Below are positions 27,569-36,943 of a stretch of DNA of 52,308 nt, piece after piece (position 1 is the first letter of the stretch; each line of letters starts with the position of its first letter). Position numbers and translations under genes: made by a program. The stretch comes from Oscillospiraceae bacterium. GTDB taxonomy: Bacteria; Bacillota; Clostridia; Oscillospirales; CAG-272. The notes under the pieces are model-generated. The model had not been told where the DNA came from. It saw only the letters and a program-made list of their open reading frames with translations, and did no database searches. The stretch lies in assembly GCA_015064095.1 (NCBI GenBank), contig SVSW01000006.1, positions 1-52,308 on the forward strand, written 5' to 3'.

Positions 27569-28551
27569 TTTGTTACCTTTAAAACGACCTTTCCGACGTT
27601 TTCGCCGCGATAGAGAATATCGTGTGCCGCCTCAGCTTCTTCGATGGGAAGGATCTTATATATGGTCGGGCGCACCTCGCCGCTTTCAACCTTTGCCCAA
27701 ACGTTTTCAACAAGCTCTGAAAGTATCTGGGCCTTAACGGAAGGAGCACGGGAGCGAAGTGTGCTTCCGATTATGCGCACGTTGCGAACGTAGATGTTTT
27801 TAAGGTCTATTTCGGTCTTTTGACCTGCGAGCGCTGCGATCATTATCCAGCGAGCGCCGTGTGCAAGATAGGGGAGGCATTCACCCATATATGCACCGCC
27901 GAGGCAGTCGATCGCCACGTCGACGGGGTGACCTGCTTCAAGCTCACGCTTAAGCACTTCGGCAGTTGTTTCGCGAGAAAAGTCGATCACAACATCTGCA
28001 CCGAGATGCTTTATGGAATTTGCGATCTCAGTGGTCAGAACCGAGGTGATAACGCGAACACCGAAAGCCTTTGCCATAGGAACAACAACGCTTGCAAGTC
28101 CCGATGCGCCTGCGTGCATAAGCAGGGTGTTGCCGGGCTTTATTTTGCCTTCGTAGAAAAGATTAAGATAAGCGGTCGCAAATGCCTCGGGAATAGCAGC
28201 GGCTTCTGCCATCGTGCAGTTTTTCGGTGCGGGCATGAGCATATCGTATTTGATATTGGCGTATTCGGCGTATCCGCCACCGCCGAGCAGGGCACATACC
28301 TTGTCACCGATCTTGAAATTTGACTTTTCTGCGGCTTTTTCACTCATCTCAACGATAGTACCGGAAATTTCAAGTCCCATCCATTCAGGGCAACCTGCAG
28401 GGGGCGGATAATCGCCCTCGCGCTGCATAAGATCGGCGCGGTTTAAAGCGGCATATTCGATCTTTACAAGGCAATCCTCGTCGCCCATTATCGGATTCGG
28501 GACATCGCTCCATGAGAGGGATCTGTCTTTGTTTACAAGTATAGCTTTCAT
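27565..28551 (-). CDS. Zinc-type/quinone oxidoreductase (PIG3-like MDR family)
   Basis: MKAILVNKDRSLSWSDVPNPIMGDEDCLVKIEYAALNRADLMQREGDYPPPAGCPEWMGLEISGTIVE. Confidence 0.92.
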   Translation of the reverse strand: MKAILVNKDRSLSWSDVPNPIMGDEDCLVKIEYAALNRADLMQREGDYPPPAGCPEWMGLEISGTIVEMSEKAAEKSNFKIGDKVCALLGGGGYAEYANIKYDMLMPAPKNCTMAEAAAIPEAFATAYLNLFYEGKIKPGNTLLMHAGASGLASVVVPMAKAFGVRVITSVLTTEIANSIKHLGADVVIDFSRETTAEVLKRELEAGHPVDVAIDCLGGAYMGECLPYLAHGARWIMIAALAGQKTEIDLKNIYVRNVRIIGSTLRSRAPSVKAQILSELVENVWAKVESGEVRPTIYKILPIEEAEAAHDILYRGENVGKVVLKVTK

Positions 28552-28569
28552 TTTTATTTCCTTCTTTCT

Positions 28570-29283
28570 TTACATTTTTTTGCGACAGCCGTCGACTTGA
28601 AAATCTTGCCCTGAGCAATAGCTTCCGCCGTCACCGGCAAGGAAGCAGATCATTTCAGCCTGTTCTTTATATGTTGAGGTGCGTCCCATATAGGAGAGCT
28701 CGCTCGGTTCTCCGTTTCCAACGCTTCCGGGAGAAACAGATGTCACAAGTACACCGTGCGGTGAAGTTTCTTTTGCAAGAGCTTTGGTGAACGAGTGGAC
28801 AGCGCCCTTTGTGGTCGAATAATCGACCATTTTGGCAATTCCGTATTTTCCCGCGACCGAGGAAACGTTTATAACGCGTCCCCATTTTTGGTCAAGCATA
28901 TCGGGGAGTAGCTTCTGTGTTAAGTACATCAGCCCAAAAACGTTGACCGCCCAACGGCGTTTCATGCTTTCGGGTGAAACGGAAACAAAATCGCCGGTAT
29001 CGTTGCGCCAAAGCCCGGCATTGTTGACGAGTATATCGATCTTGCCGAAATCCTTTACCTTTTCAAGTGCCGCGTCGATAGATTTTTCGTCGCCCATGTC
29101 GCAAATGACGGAAAGCACGCGATGACCGTGCGCGCGGACCTCATTTTCGACCTCTTTGAGCGCGCTTTCGTTCAGATCAAAAAGCACGACGTCGTGCGAG
29201 CGCTCGGCGAGCATTATTGCCGTGGCGCGGCCTATTCCGTTAGCCGCTCCGGTGATGAGCGCTATTCTGGTTTCGTTGTTCAT
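28570..29283 (-). CDS. Short-chain dehydrogenase/reductase
   Basis: ALITGAANGIGRATAIMLAERSHDVVLFDLNE; DILVNNAGLW; NVSSVAGKYGIAKMVDYSTTKGAVHSFTKALAKE. Confidence 0.94.
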   Translation of the reverse strand: MNNETRIALITGAANGIGRATAIMLAERSHDVVLFDLNESALKEVENEVRAHGHRVLSVICDMGDEKSIDAALEKVKDFGKIDILVNNAGLWRNDTGDFVSVSPESMKRRWAVNVFGLMYLTQKLLPDMLDQKWGRVINVSSVAGKYGIAKMVDYSTTKGAVHSFTKALAKETSPHGVLVTSVSPGSVGNGEPSELSYMGRTSTYKEQAEMICFLAGDGGSYCSGQDFQVDGCRKKM

Positions 29284-29296
29284 TTCGTTCGCTCCT

Positions 29297-30307
29297 TTAA
29301 TATGTTAATTTATTCCAATCAAATTGGGTAACGGGGAAAGACCGTTCATCGCACAGTCGGCGGTATATTTCGGGGCACTCGACGGGCGAGCGCGTTTCCT
29401 CTATAAGCTCTGAAAAATCAATACGTCCGAGCTCGTGCAAGCGAATGAGCGCCAACGCATCGTCGCGTTGCGTCCACATATCGCGAGAAGATTCGGTTTT
29501 AGGTCTCGCCGCGGTATGTGCGCCAATGAGTGATATGCCGGGTGCGTGCACCTTCCTGTAATAGTCGATCGTAAAATCCGAGTTGCGCGTGCAACCAAGT
29601 AGGGAAATACGCCCAAAGCGTGCCATGCAATCAAGGAGCTGATCAAGTGCTTGTCCGTTCCCCGTGACCTCTATTCCCACATTTGCACCGTTGTTTGTCA
29701 AGGAGAGAGCGCGTTCGGTAAAGTTTTCCTCAAAAGGATCAAGCGCAAAATCCGCACCGAGCTTTATGGCTCTTTCTCTGCGGAGCGAGTCGGGATCAAC
29801 GGCGATAACGGGTGCAGCTCCCGCAATTTTCAAAAGCTGAACTGCCGCAAGTCCGAGTACTCCGAGCCCCATGACGATCGCCGACTCTCCGATCTCAACT
29901 TTTGCCTTGCGAACGGCGGCAAGCGAAAACGTGCCGATATGTATCAGTGCGCCTGCCGAATCGGAAACGCTGTCGGGAAGCTTATATATGTTATTTTGAT
30001 CAAGGCTTACATATTCCGAGTGCAAGCTCCAGGACATTGCCACTCGGTCCCCACGGGAAAGCCCCGTGACGCCTTCTCCGAGCTCCTCAACCGTACCGCA
30101 GGAGGAATAACCGCATTGGCGAGGAAAAACGACCGATTTCTCCTTTGCATAGCTGATGCTTGGGTCACCTATGACCTTTGCGCGCTCGGTGCCGGAGGAA
30201 ATCGTGGAGCGTGTCAGCCTTACGACCGCCTTGCCGGGGGCGGCACACGGCATCATTACATCAACGAGCTCTGCTTGCCGTATCGCCGTAAAAAGGATCT
30301 GCTTCAT
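29297..30307 (-). CDS. Zinc-binding alcohol dehydrogenase family protein (MDR)
   Basis: STISSGTERAKVIGD; ALIHIGTFSLAAVRKAKVEIGESAIVMGLGVLGLAAVQLLKIAGAAPVIAVDPD. Confidence 0.9.
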   Translation of the reverse strand: MKQILFTAIRQAELVDVMMPCAAPGKAVVRLTRSTISSGTERAKVIGDPSISYAKEKSVVFPRQCGYSSCGTVEELGEGVTGLSRGDRVAMSWSLHSEYVSLDQNNIYKLPDSVSDSAGALIHIGTFSLAAVRKAKVEIGESAIVMGLGVLGLAAVQLLKIAGAAPVIAVDPDSLRRERAIKLGADFALDPFEENFTERALSLTNNGANVGIEVTGNGQALDQLLDCMARFGRISLLGCTRNSDFTIDYYRKVHAPGISLIGAHTAARPKTESSRDMWTQRDDALALIRLHELGRIDFSELIEETRSPVECPEIYRRLCDERSFPVTQFDWNKLTY

Positions 30308-30349
30308 TGCTAACTCCTTTAACCGTTTTACTTACTTCATTATATAATC

Positions 30350-30378
30350 TTGACAAGACACGGTAAATTTGCTATACT
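30350..30378 (+). promoter_or_regulatory. SigA promoter for the AraC regulator
   Basis: TTGACA-N17-TATACT; a minus-strand TATAAT lies at 30339-30344. Confidence 0.75.
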
Positions 30379-30423
30379 GTAAATGGCTTGAACTATTCTG
30401 CATTTTTGAAAAGAGGAGAAATT

Positions 30424-31158
30424 ATGAGCTACAGCGGATTTTGCGTGACATTACGCGAATGTATTTGCCATGATTATCATTTTAACGATGTGAGATCCGG
30501 AGTTGGAATGAATTATCTTGCAAGAATAAGAAGCGGACATGCTCGCTTTTGCGGTGACGATTTTGATCTCTTTTTTGATACGGGAGATGTGTTTTTTTTA
30601 CCGATGGGGTGCAGATACTGCTCGTATTGGGAGGGCGACGAGGTCGTTTGGGATTCTTTTGCGTTTTCGCACTTTCCCGACAGTGGGGAATATCCCATAC
30701 AAAAAATCAATTCTTCTGCGCAAATTGAGGAGCTTTTTGACAGTCTCGGTCGCGCGGGGCGAGTGGTTGACAGCGAAACTCTTGGGGAATTTTATACCCT
30801 TCTCGGCTTATGCGTTCGTGAAATGAAGGCGCAGGGCAAGCCGCATGAGCGAATAGTTCGCCGCGCAACGCAATATATGGCAGAGCATCATGAGGCGGAT
30901 ATTGCCGAGGTGGCAAGGCACTGCCGAATAAGCGAATCGGGACTTTACGGAGCGTTTCGCAAAATGGGAAAGACGCCCGTCGGTGTACGGCAGGAGCTTC
31001 AGCTTGAGAAGGTGATAAATTGGCTTCAAAGCACAGACTTTACGGTTGAAAATATCGCAGAGCGCTGCGGATTTAATTCCGTGTCATATTTAAACCGTGT
31101 TATGAAAAAGCATACGGGAAAGACCCCAAGCCATTACAGAAAAAATGCGTTGGTATAA
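30424..31158 (+). CDS. AraC family transcriptional regulator, divergent from the unknown catabolic operon
   Basis: Cupin-like N-terminus; HTH_18 FTVENIAERCGFNSVSYLNRVMKKHTGKTPSHYRKN. ATG at 30424. Confidence 0.92.
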   Translation: MSYSGFCVTLRECICHDYHFNDVRSGVGMNYLARIRSGHARFCGDDFDLFFDTGDVFFLPMGCRYCSYWEGDEVVWDSFAFSHFPDSGEYPIQKINSSAQIEELFDSLGRAGRVVDSETLGEFYTLLGLCVREMKAQGKPHERIVRRATQYMAEHHEADIAEVARHCRISESGLYGAFRKMGKTPVGVRQELQLEKVINWLQSTDFTVENIAERCGFNSVSYLNRVMKKHTGKTPSHYRKNALV

Positions 31159-31175
31159 AAAGCTTAATTAAAGAA

Positions 31176-31212
31176 TGAACCCCGACAGATCTTTTTGATC
31201 TGTCGGGGTTCA
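31176..31212. terminator. Stem-loop between convergent genes (likely terminator)
   Basis: TGAACCCCGACAGATC-TTTTT-GATCTGTCGGGGTTCA, perfect 16-bp stem. Confidence 0.7.
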
Positions 31213-31236
31213 ATTTGTGTTAGCCAAACCGAATTT

Positions 31237-31845
31237 TTACTTCTTCAATTCTTTTTTGCACCAGGAGCGTTTGTGGCAGTTCGGGCATTTTAGATACCGA
31301 GTCGTACCTCTGTGCATTGCCCACAGCGCTTCCGAATAAGTAGGCACTATCTTATGACCGCAATTTTTGCACTTATAAGCACCAACGCTTATTTCAAGCT
31401 TTAATGCATAGAAGCACGGTATCAAAAACGCAACGACGACACCGAGAATGGCAACAAACTGCCATACTCCTTCGGGTATCAAAAATGCCGCAATTAAGAT
31501 GCCTGCAAACAGTGCTGTCATACTTACGATCATAATTGCCCACATAGAAGACCAGATCGTTTTGTTCTTCTTTTCTATTTCTTTTGCCATATCAAGCAAA
31601 AGCTGTTCGTTCTTTTGATCGTTGTTTTCCATATTTATTTTCTCCCCACTTAATAATTCGTTAACACTGATGCCGAGAATCTCACACAGCTCAAGCATGA
31701 TCGAAGTGTCGGGCATTGCTATGCCTCTTTCCCACTTGGATACGGCTTTGTCTGTGATACCGAGTTTTTCGGAAAGCTGCATCTGTGTTAAATTCTTCTG
31801 CTTTCTGCACTCGGCAATAAATTTACCTATTTTCGACTGATCCAT
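31237..31845 (-). CDS. XRE-type regulator with two TM segments and C-terminal zinc-ribbon
   Basis: IAECRKQKNLTQMQLSEKLGITDKAVSKWERGIAMPD; hydrophobic pair; CKNCGHK...CPNCHKRSWC. Confidence 0.88.
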   Translation of the reverse strand: MDQSKIGKFIAECRKQKNLTQMQLSEKLGITDKAVSKWERGIAMPDTSIMLELCEILGISVNELLSGEKINMENNDQKNEQLLLDMAKEIEKKNKTIWSSMWAIMIVSMTALFAGILIAAFLIPEGVWQFVAILGVVVAFLIPCFYALKLEISVGAYKCKNCGHKIVPTYSEALWAMHRGTTRYLKCPNCHKRSWCKKELKK

Positions 31846-31952
31846 AGGTGACCTCCTTTCGCATACAGTATAACCGTTTTTTCATATAAAGTACACCTAC
31901 CGTTGGTTTAGTGAGGAGAATTAAACCGCGAAGCGACCCTACTTTATAAAAA

Positions 31953-32975
31953 TTATCTTTGAACGCGTCCTGATCCGTCGCCGCCGGCGAGCTTTTCGAC
32001 CTCGCTGACAGATATTCGGTTATAATCGCCCTCAACAGAGTGCTTGAGAGCCGAAGCCGCGACCGCAAATTCGATCGCCGCCTGGGTATCCTTGCCGCAG
32101 AGCAGGGCATAGATAAGTCCGCCGCCGAAGGAATCGCCGCCTCCGACGCGGTCGACGATATGGAGATGATATGACTTTGAGAAGCAATAATTCTCTCCGT
32201 CATATAGCATACCCGCCCAGTCGTTATCCGATGCGGAGATCGATGAACGGAGCGTGATCGCCACCTTTTCAAAGCCGAATTTGTCCGCAAGCTGCTTTGC
32301 AACGGATTTATATCCCTCGTGATTGAGCTTGCCGCCGTAAATATCGGTGTTCTCGGCTTCAATACCGAAAACGTCCTTTGCGTCCTCCTCGTTGGAGATG
32401 CAAACGTCAACGTATTTGCAAAGCTCGGTCATCGTGGCGCGAGCCTCATCGCGCGTCCAAAGCTTACCGCGGTAATTGAGATCGCAGGAGATCTTCACTC
32501 CGCGAGCCTTAGCCGCACGGCAGGCATCAAGGCATATATCTGCCACATTCTTACCGAGCGCCGGCGTGATACCGGTGAAATGAAACCAATCCGCACCGTC
32601 AAAAATTGCGTCCCAATCGAAATCGTCTGATCTTGCCTCGGAGATCGCGGAATGTGCGCGGTCATAAATGCATACCGAGCCGCGTTGCGATGCGCCCTTT
32701 TCAAGGAAATATATACCGACACGGTCGCCGCCGCGAACGATCTTTGATGTATCAACGCCGAAATAGCGGAGCGAATCGACCGCCGCCTGACCTATTGCGT
32801 GCTTTGGGAGCTTTGTGACATAAACGCTGTCCATTCCGTAATTTGCGAGCGAAACGGCAACATTAGCCTCACCGCCGCCGAAGGTCGCCTGCATCTGATC
32901 GTTCTGGAAAAAGCGATAATATCCGAAAGGCGCCAAGCGGAGCATAAGCTCACCGAAAGTAACTATTCTTTTCAT
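31953..32975 (-). CDS. kdgK: 2-keto-3-deoxygluconate kinase-like PfkB family sugar kinase
   Basis: VTFGELMLRLAPFGYYRFFQNDQMQATFGGGEANVAVSLA; VDRVGGGDSFGGGLIYALL; adjacent to eda and uxuA. Confidence 0.9.
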   Translation of the reverse strand: MKRIVTFGELMLRLAPFGYYRFFQNDQMQATFGGGEANVAVSLANYGMDSVYVTKLPKHAIGQAAVDSLRYFGVDTSKIVRGGDRVGIYFLEKGASQRGSVCIYDRAHSAISEARSDDFDWDAIFDGADWFHFTGITPALGKNVADICLDACRAAKARGVKISCDLNYRGKLWTRDEARATMTELCKYVDVCISNEEDAKDVFGIEAENTDIYGGKLNHEGYKSVAKQLADKFGFEKVAITLRSSISASDNDWAGMLYDGENYCFSKSYHLHIVDRVGGGDSFGGGLIYALLCGKDTQAAIEFAVAASALKHSVEGDYNRISVSEVEKLAGGDGSGRVQR

Positions 32976-33532
32976 TTTGATCCTGCCTCCATTTTATCAA
33001 GAGATTCTTTTACAAAGAAGCTGCCGCCGATCGCCGCGATCTTGTCAAATGCAAGAAATTCGTCGATATTCGAGCGGTCAACACCGCCGGTCGGAATAAA
33101 TTTGACCTGCGGGAACGGCGCGGAAAGGGCCTTAAGAGCTTTAAGTCCACCGTAAACGTTCGCAGGGAAGAACTTAACGGTAGTGATTCCGAGTTCAAGA
33201 GCCTGCATGATCTCAGTCGGGGTTACGCAGCCGGGGAAATACGGGATATTTCTTTCGTTGCATATATTTGCAACGGAAACAGAAAGTCCCGGCGAAACGA
33301 TGAATGTTGCACCTGCGGCGAGAGCAGCCTTGCACTGTTCAGCGTTTATGACCGTGCCGGCTCCGATCTCCATGTCGGGATAATTCTTCACGGCATATGC
33401 GATAGCGTCAGCCGCGCAAGCGGTGCGGAAGGTGATCTCGGCACAGTTGATGCCGTTATTTTTCAGAGCCGTCAAAATTTTGTCTGTTTCGGAAAGCTCT
33501 TTGATTACAACTACGGGTATGAATTTTTCCAT
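32972..33532 (-). CDS. eda: KDPG/KHG aldolase
   Basis: FIPVVVIKELSETDKILTALKNNGINCAEITFRTACA; GAGTVINAEQCKAALAAGATFIVSPG; FFPANVYGGLKALKAL; FIPTGGVD. Confidence 0.95.
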   Translation of the reverse strand: MEKFIPVVVIKELSETDKILTALKNNGINCAEITFRTACAADAIAYAVKNYPDMEIGAGTVINAEQCKAALAAGATFIVSPGLSVSVANICNERNIPYFPGCVTPTEIMQALELGITTVKFFPANVYGGLKALKALSAPFPQVKFIPTGGVDRSNIDEFLAFDKIAAIGGSFFVKESLDKMEAGSK

Positions 33533-33546
33533 AATAATCTCCTTTA

Positions 33547-34392
33547 TCAAACACCGGAATAGGCAGCGAATCCGCAGTCGATGGGAAGCACGACGCCCGT
33601 GATCGCAGATGCTGAACGGTCGTCGCAAAGAAACAGAGTTCCGCCGAGGAGCTCGGACGAATCAACGAAGCGGTTCATCGGAGTTCCTTTTAAGATCTTT
33701 GCACTTCTGGGGGTCGGTGTGCCGTCCTCAGAGAAGAGCAGGGCGCGGTTTTGTGCCGAAACGAGAAATCCGGGTGCTATCGCATTGCAACGAATACCCG
33801 TTCCCGCAAAGTGAGTGGCGAGCCACTGCGTGAAATTCGATATCCCTGCCTTCGCCGCAGAATATGCGGGGATCTTGGTCAGGGGAGTATATGCGTTCAT
33901 CGAAGAAACGTTAAGTATATTTCCCGACTTTTTTTCGACCATATCCTTCGCAAACACCTGGGTTGGCAGAAGTGTTCCTTGGAAATTGAGCTTAAATACG
34001 AAATCAACTCCGGACGGATCGAGATCAAAGAAAGATTTGCCGCCCTCTTTTGCTTCGTGCTGATATTCATTGTCTGTTGTTGCGCGAGGGTTGTTGCCTC
34101 CCGCGCCATTAACGAGTATATCGCAAGGGCCGAGATCGGCATGAACTGCTTTGTGAACTGCCTCAAGCGAGTCAAGCTCAAGAACGTTGGCTTTATAGCC
34201 TTTGCAAACAAAGCCCTCGGACGTCAGCTCATCGGCAAGCTTTTTAACGGCGTCCTCATTAAGGTCAAGCGCGGCAACCTTTGCGCCGGACTGTGCGAAT
34301 GCGCGCGCCATAGCACCGCAGATAAGTCCGCCGGCACCGGTGACTACGACGACCTTGCCGGAATAGTCTATTTTAAGAGGAAGATCGATCAT
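33547..34392 (-). CDS. SDR-type D-mannonate oxidoreductase / fructuronate reductase (YjmF-like)
   Basis: VVVTGAGGLICGAMARAFAQSGAKVAALDLNEDAV; NGAGGNNPRATTDNEYQHE; next to uxuA. Confidence 0.88.
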   Translation of the reverse strand: MIDLPLKIDYSGKVVVVTGAGGLICGAMARAFAQSGAKVAALDLNEDAVKKLADELTSEGFVCKGYKANVLELDSLEAVHKAVHADLGPCDILVNGAGGNNPRATTDNEYQHEAKEGGKSFFDLDPSGVDFVFKLNFQGTLLPTQVFAKDMVEKKSGNILNVSSMNAYTPLTKIPAYSAAKAGISNFTQWLATHFAGTGIRCNAIAPGFLVSAQNRALLFSEDGTPTPRSAKILKGTPMNRFVDSSELLGGTLFLCDDRSASAITGVVLPIDCGFAAYSGV

Positions 34393-34394
34393 TT

Positions 34395-35489
34395 TTATAC
34401 TCCTTTTTTATCAAACTTTTCAAGTGAATCCCAAACGCCGAGCATATACATTATGCCGAGCGCGCGGTCATAAAGACCGTAACCCGGGCGGACGTTGCCG
34501 GGGCCTTCGTCCCAAAGGTGACGTCCGTGGTCGGGGCGGATATAGCCCTCGAAGCCGCAGTCGTGATATGCCTTCAGAATTTCGAGTATTCCCGTGTCGC
34601 CGTCGCAGTCGCGGTGGCTTGCCTCGGAAAAATCACCGTTTTCAAAATGCTTGACGTTTCTTATATGTGCGAATGCTATGCGGTCGCAATGTTTTCTGAC
34701 AACTGCCGCAACGTTATTGTTCGGGTCGGCATTAAGGCTGCCGGAGCAGAGCGTTAAGCAGTTGTATTCATCGTCGACCATCGAAAGGAAGCGATCGATA
34801 TTTTCTTCATTTATAAGAAGCCTCGGCAGACCGAAGATGTCCCACGGCGGATCGTCCATGTGGATCGCCATTTTGATATCGCACTCGCGGCAGGTGGGCA
34901 TTATTGCTTCAAGGAAATATTTGAGATTTGCCCAGAGCTTTTCGTGATCAACGCCCTCGTAAGCGCGGAAAAGCTCATCAAGCTTAGCCATGCGCTCAGG
35001 CTCCCAGCCGGGGAAGGACATATTGTATTTCTCAGTGAAGTCGAGAATGTACTGCGCCATTGCGTTATAATCGTCCTGGATCATATTCTTTTCATAGAAA
35101 AGAGCAGTCGATCCGTCGCCGACGGGGTGGAAAAGATTGCTTCTCGTCCAGTCGAATATCGGCATGAAGTTATAGCAAATGACTTTAACTCCGAATTTTG
35201 AGAGGTTTTTTATGCATTGCTTGTAATTTTCAATGTAGAGATCGCGTGTCGGCAAGCCGATCTTGATATCGTCGTGCACATTGACAGACTCAACAACATC
35301 GCCGTTGAAGCCATAAGCATGAAGCTGATCCATAACTTCGCGTATCTCGGCTTCCTCCCAGATCTCACCGGGCATTTTATGGTGAAGCGCCCAAACGATT
35401 CCGTCAACGCCGGGGATCTGCTTTATGTCCGACAGCTTTATTTTGTCGTTTCCCTCGCCGTACCAGCGGAAGGTCATTTTCATTGGCAT
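34395..35489 (-). CDS. uxuA: Mannonate dehydratase
   Basis: MTFRWYGEGNDKIKLSDIKQIPGVDGIVWALHHKMPGEIWEEAEI; MAIHMDDPPWDIFGLPRL; YIRPDHGRHLWDEG. Confidence 0.95.
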   Translation of the reverse strand: MPMKMTFRWYGEGNDKIKLSDIKQIPGVDGIVWALHHKMPGEIWEEAEIREVMDQLHAYGFNGDVVESVNVHDDIKIGLPTRDLYIENYKQCIKNLSKFGVKVICYNFMPIFDWTRSNLFHPVGDGSTALFYEKNMIQDDYNAMAQYILDFTEKYNMSFPGWEPERMAKLDELFRAYEGVDHEKLWANLKYFLEAIMPTCRECDIKMAIHMDDPPWDIFGLPRLLINEENIDRFLSMVDDEYNCLTLCSGSLNADPNNNVAAVVRKHCDRIAFAHIRNVKHFENGDFSEASHRDCDGDTGILEILKAYHDCGFEGYIRPDHGRHLWDEGPGNVRPGYGLYDRALGIMYMLGVWDSLEKFDKKGV

Positions 35490-35502
35490 TTCGGTTTCCT
35501 CC

Positions 35503-36705
35503 TCATTTTTTTATTGATCTTCTGTATTCTTTGGGGCTCTTTCCCGTTTGTCGGCGGAAGAGCTTTGAGAAATATTGAACGTCCATGATTCCGCAGCTCG
35601 AAGCCACGGTCTGTATTTGCAGATGTGTGGTGGAGAGCAGGTGACGGGCATAGTCGATACGTTTTTCTCTTATATATTCGGAAAGGGTTTTTCCGGTTTC
35701 TTTTTTAAATACCGAGGAAAGATATCCCGAGCTTATGTTTTGCCGCGCGGCAAGCGCACTGAGCGACAGATCTGCGGTCAGATCCGCATCGATCAGCAAC
35801 ATCGTTTTTTGAACGGTTGGGGAAAAATCTTTCATAGAATGCTTGCGCACAAGCCTGCAATACGAGCGAAACATATCGCACATTAGCCCAAAGCTTTCGT
35901 CCACAGCCGTTAATTGCTCTATTTTTCTTGCAAAATTCGATGACATACTGTCAAGATATATCGGGTGAACGCCGCCCTTTTGAGCCGCCTTGCGTAAAAG
36001 CGTATTCATAATTATACCGTAATTCTTAACGTTTCTCAGGGCATCGGGCACGCGCTTTTCAAAAAACGGCTCGGAAAACGCGGCATGGAGGAAGGATTCC
36101 TTATGTATCTGTCCGAGAGATACCGCCTCCATAAGCTCATTTTCAAATTTATAGCGCATCTCGATCGTGCGCATTTCAACAAGAGTTTCATCAACCCCCG
36201 AAGGGTCGGAGATAGGGGAAAGGGGCTTTGCGCTTTCTCCCGTGACGTCTACAATGGCAAAAGACGGCGTTTCCCAAATGCGCTCGCAAAACGTTCCGAT
36301 AACCGATAAAATATGACTGCTCGGCAATATCACCTGCATGCTTGAATAATATTCGTTGAGATAGCGCAAATTTTTTTGAGAGATGCCGGCGGTGCCTGCA
36401 AATTCAAACAGCTTTTCCTTTTGGTGAGGCTCAGTGAGATATGGGCCTATGAAAAGCACATCTTGTCCGTCAAGCAGCAGGCAAGTATAGGAAAATCCGC
36501 AGCTTTCCGAGATTCGATATAATGTGCGGGGAGCAATTTTGCCGATAAAGCCCTCAACGGTATCCGCGTATTTTGCTCCGAAAAGTGATAAAAATCGTTC
36601 GTCAAGCGCAGAGGAAAGCGGATCGCTTCTTGAAACGACCCGAGTATCAATATGGCATTTTTTCAATATGTCGCAAAGAAACTGAAGATCGCTTTCAAAT
36701 ATCAT
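35503..36705 (-). CDS. AraC family transcriptional regulator (hexuronate locus)
   Basis: 400 aa; C-terminal LSALAARQNISSGYLSSVFKKETGKTLSEYIREKRIDYARHLLSTTHLQIQTVASSCGIMDVQYFSKLFRRQTGKSPKEYRR. Confidence 0.92.
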   Translation of the reverse strand: MIFESDLQFLCDILKKCHIDTRVVSRSDPLSSALDERFLSLFGAKYADTVEGFIGKIAPRTLYRISESCGFSYTCLLLDGQDVLFIGPYLTEPHQKEKLFEFAGTAGISQKNLRYLNEYYSSMQVILPSSHILSVIGTFCERIWETPSFAIVDVTGESAKPLSPISDPSGVDETLVEMRTIEMRYKFENELMEAVSLGQIHKESFLHAAFSEPFFEKRVPDALRNVKNYGIIMNTLLRKAAQKGGVHPIYLDSMSSNFARKIEQLTAVDESFGLMCDMFRSYCRLVRKHSMKDFSPTVQKTMLLIDADLTADLSLSALAARQNISSGYLSSVFKKETGKTLSEYIREKRIDYARHLLSTTHLQIQTVASSCGIMDVQYFSKLFRRQTGKSPKEYRRSIKK

Positions 36706-36867
36706 TCCGCACCTCGCAGAAAATTTATTCTATACCGATCATATTGTATCACATACATTTTCGAATTGCAACACCAATTTTGTCAAAGATATTAAAAAAA
36801 TACAAAAACAAATTAAATAATTACTCACACAGTTCGAAAAAATCATTTATACTAAAAGAGTACTATT

Positions 36868-36909
36868 ATTGACAAATTTTCGACGATTTATTCTAAATTT
36901 TTTGTCAAT
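36868..36909. promoter_or_regulatory. Inverted repeat ATTGACAAA-N24-TTTGTCAAT in the GPH symporter promoter region
   Basis: Perfect 9-bp arms at 36868-36876 and 36901-36909; left arm contains a TTGACA -35-like box. Confidence 0.6.
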
Positions 36910-36943
36910 TGTTATAAAAAACAAAGAAAAGAGGAAAAATGCT

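Noticed and set aside
33751-34473. 240-aa + strand ORF over the SDR/uxuA junction
   Set aside because: Antisense to two well-supported genes, no RBS.
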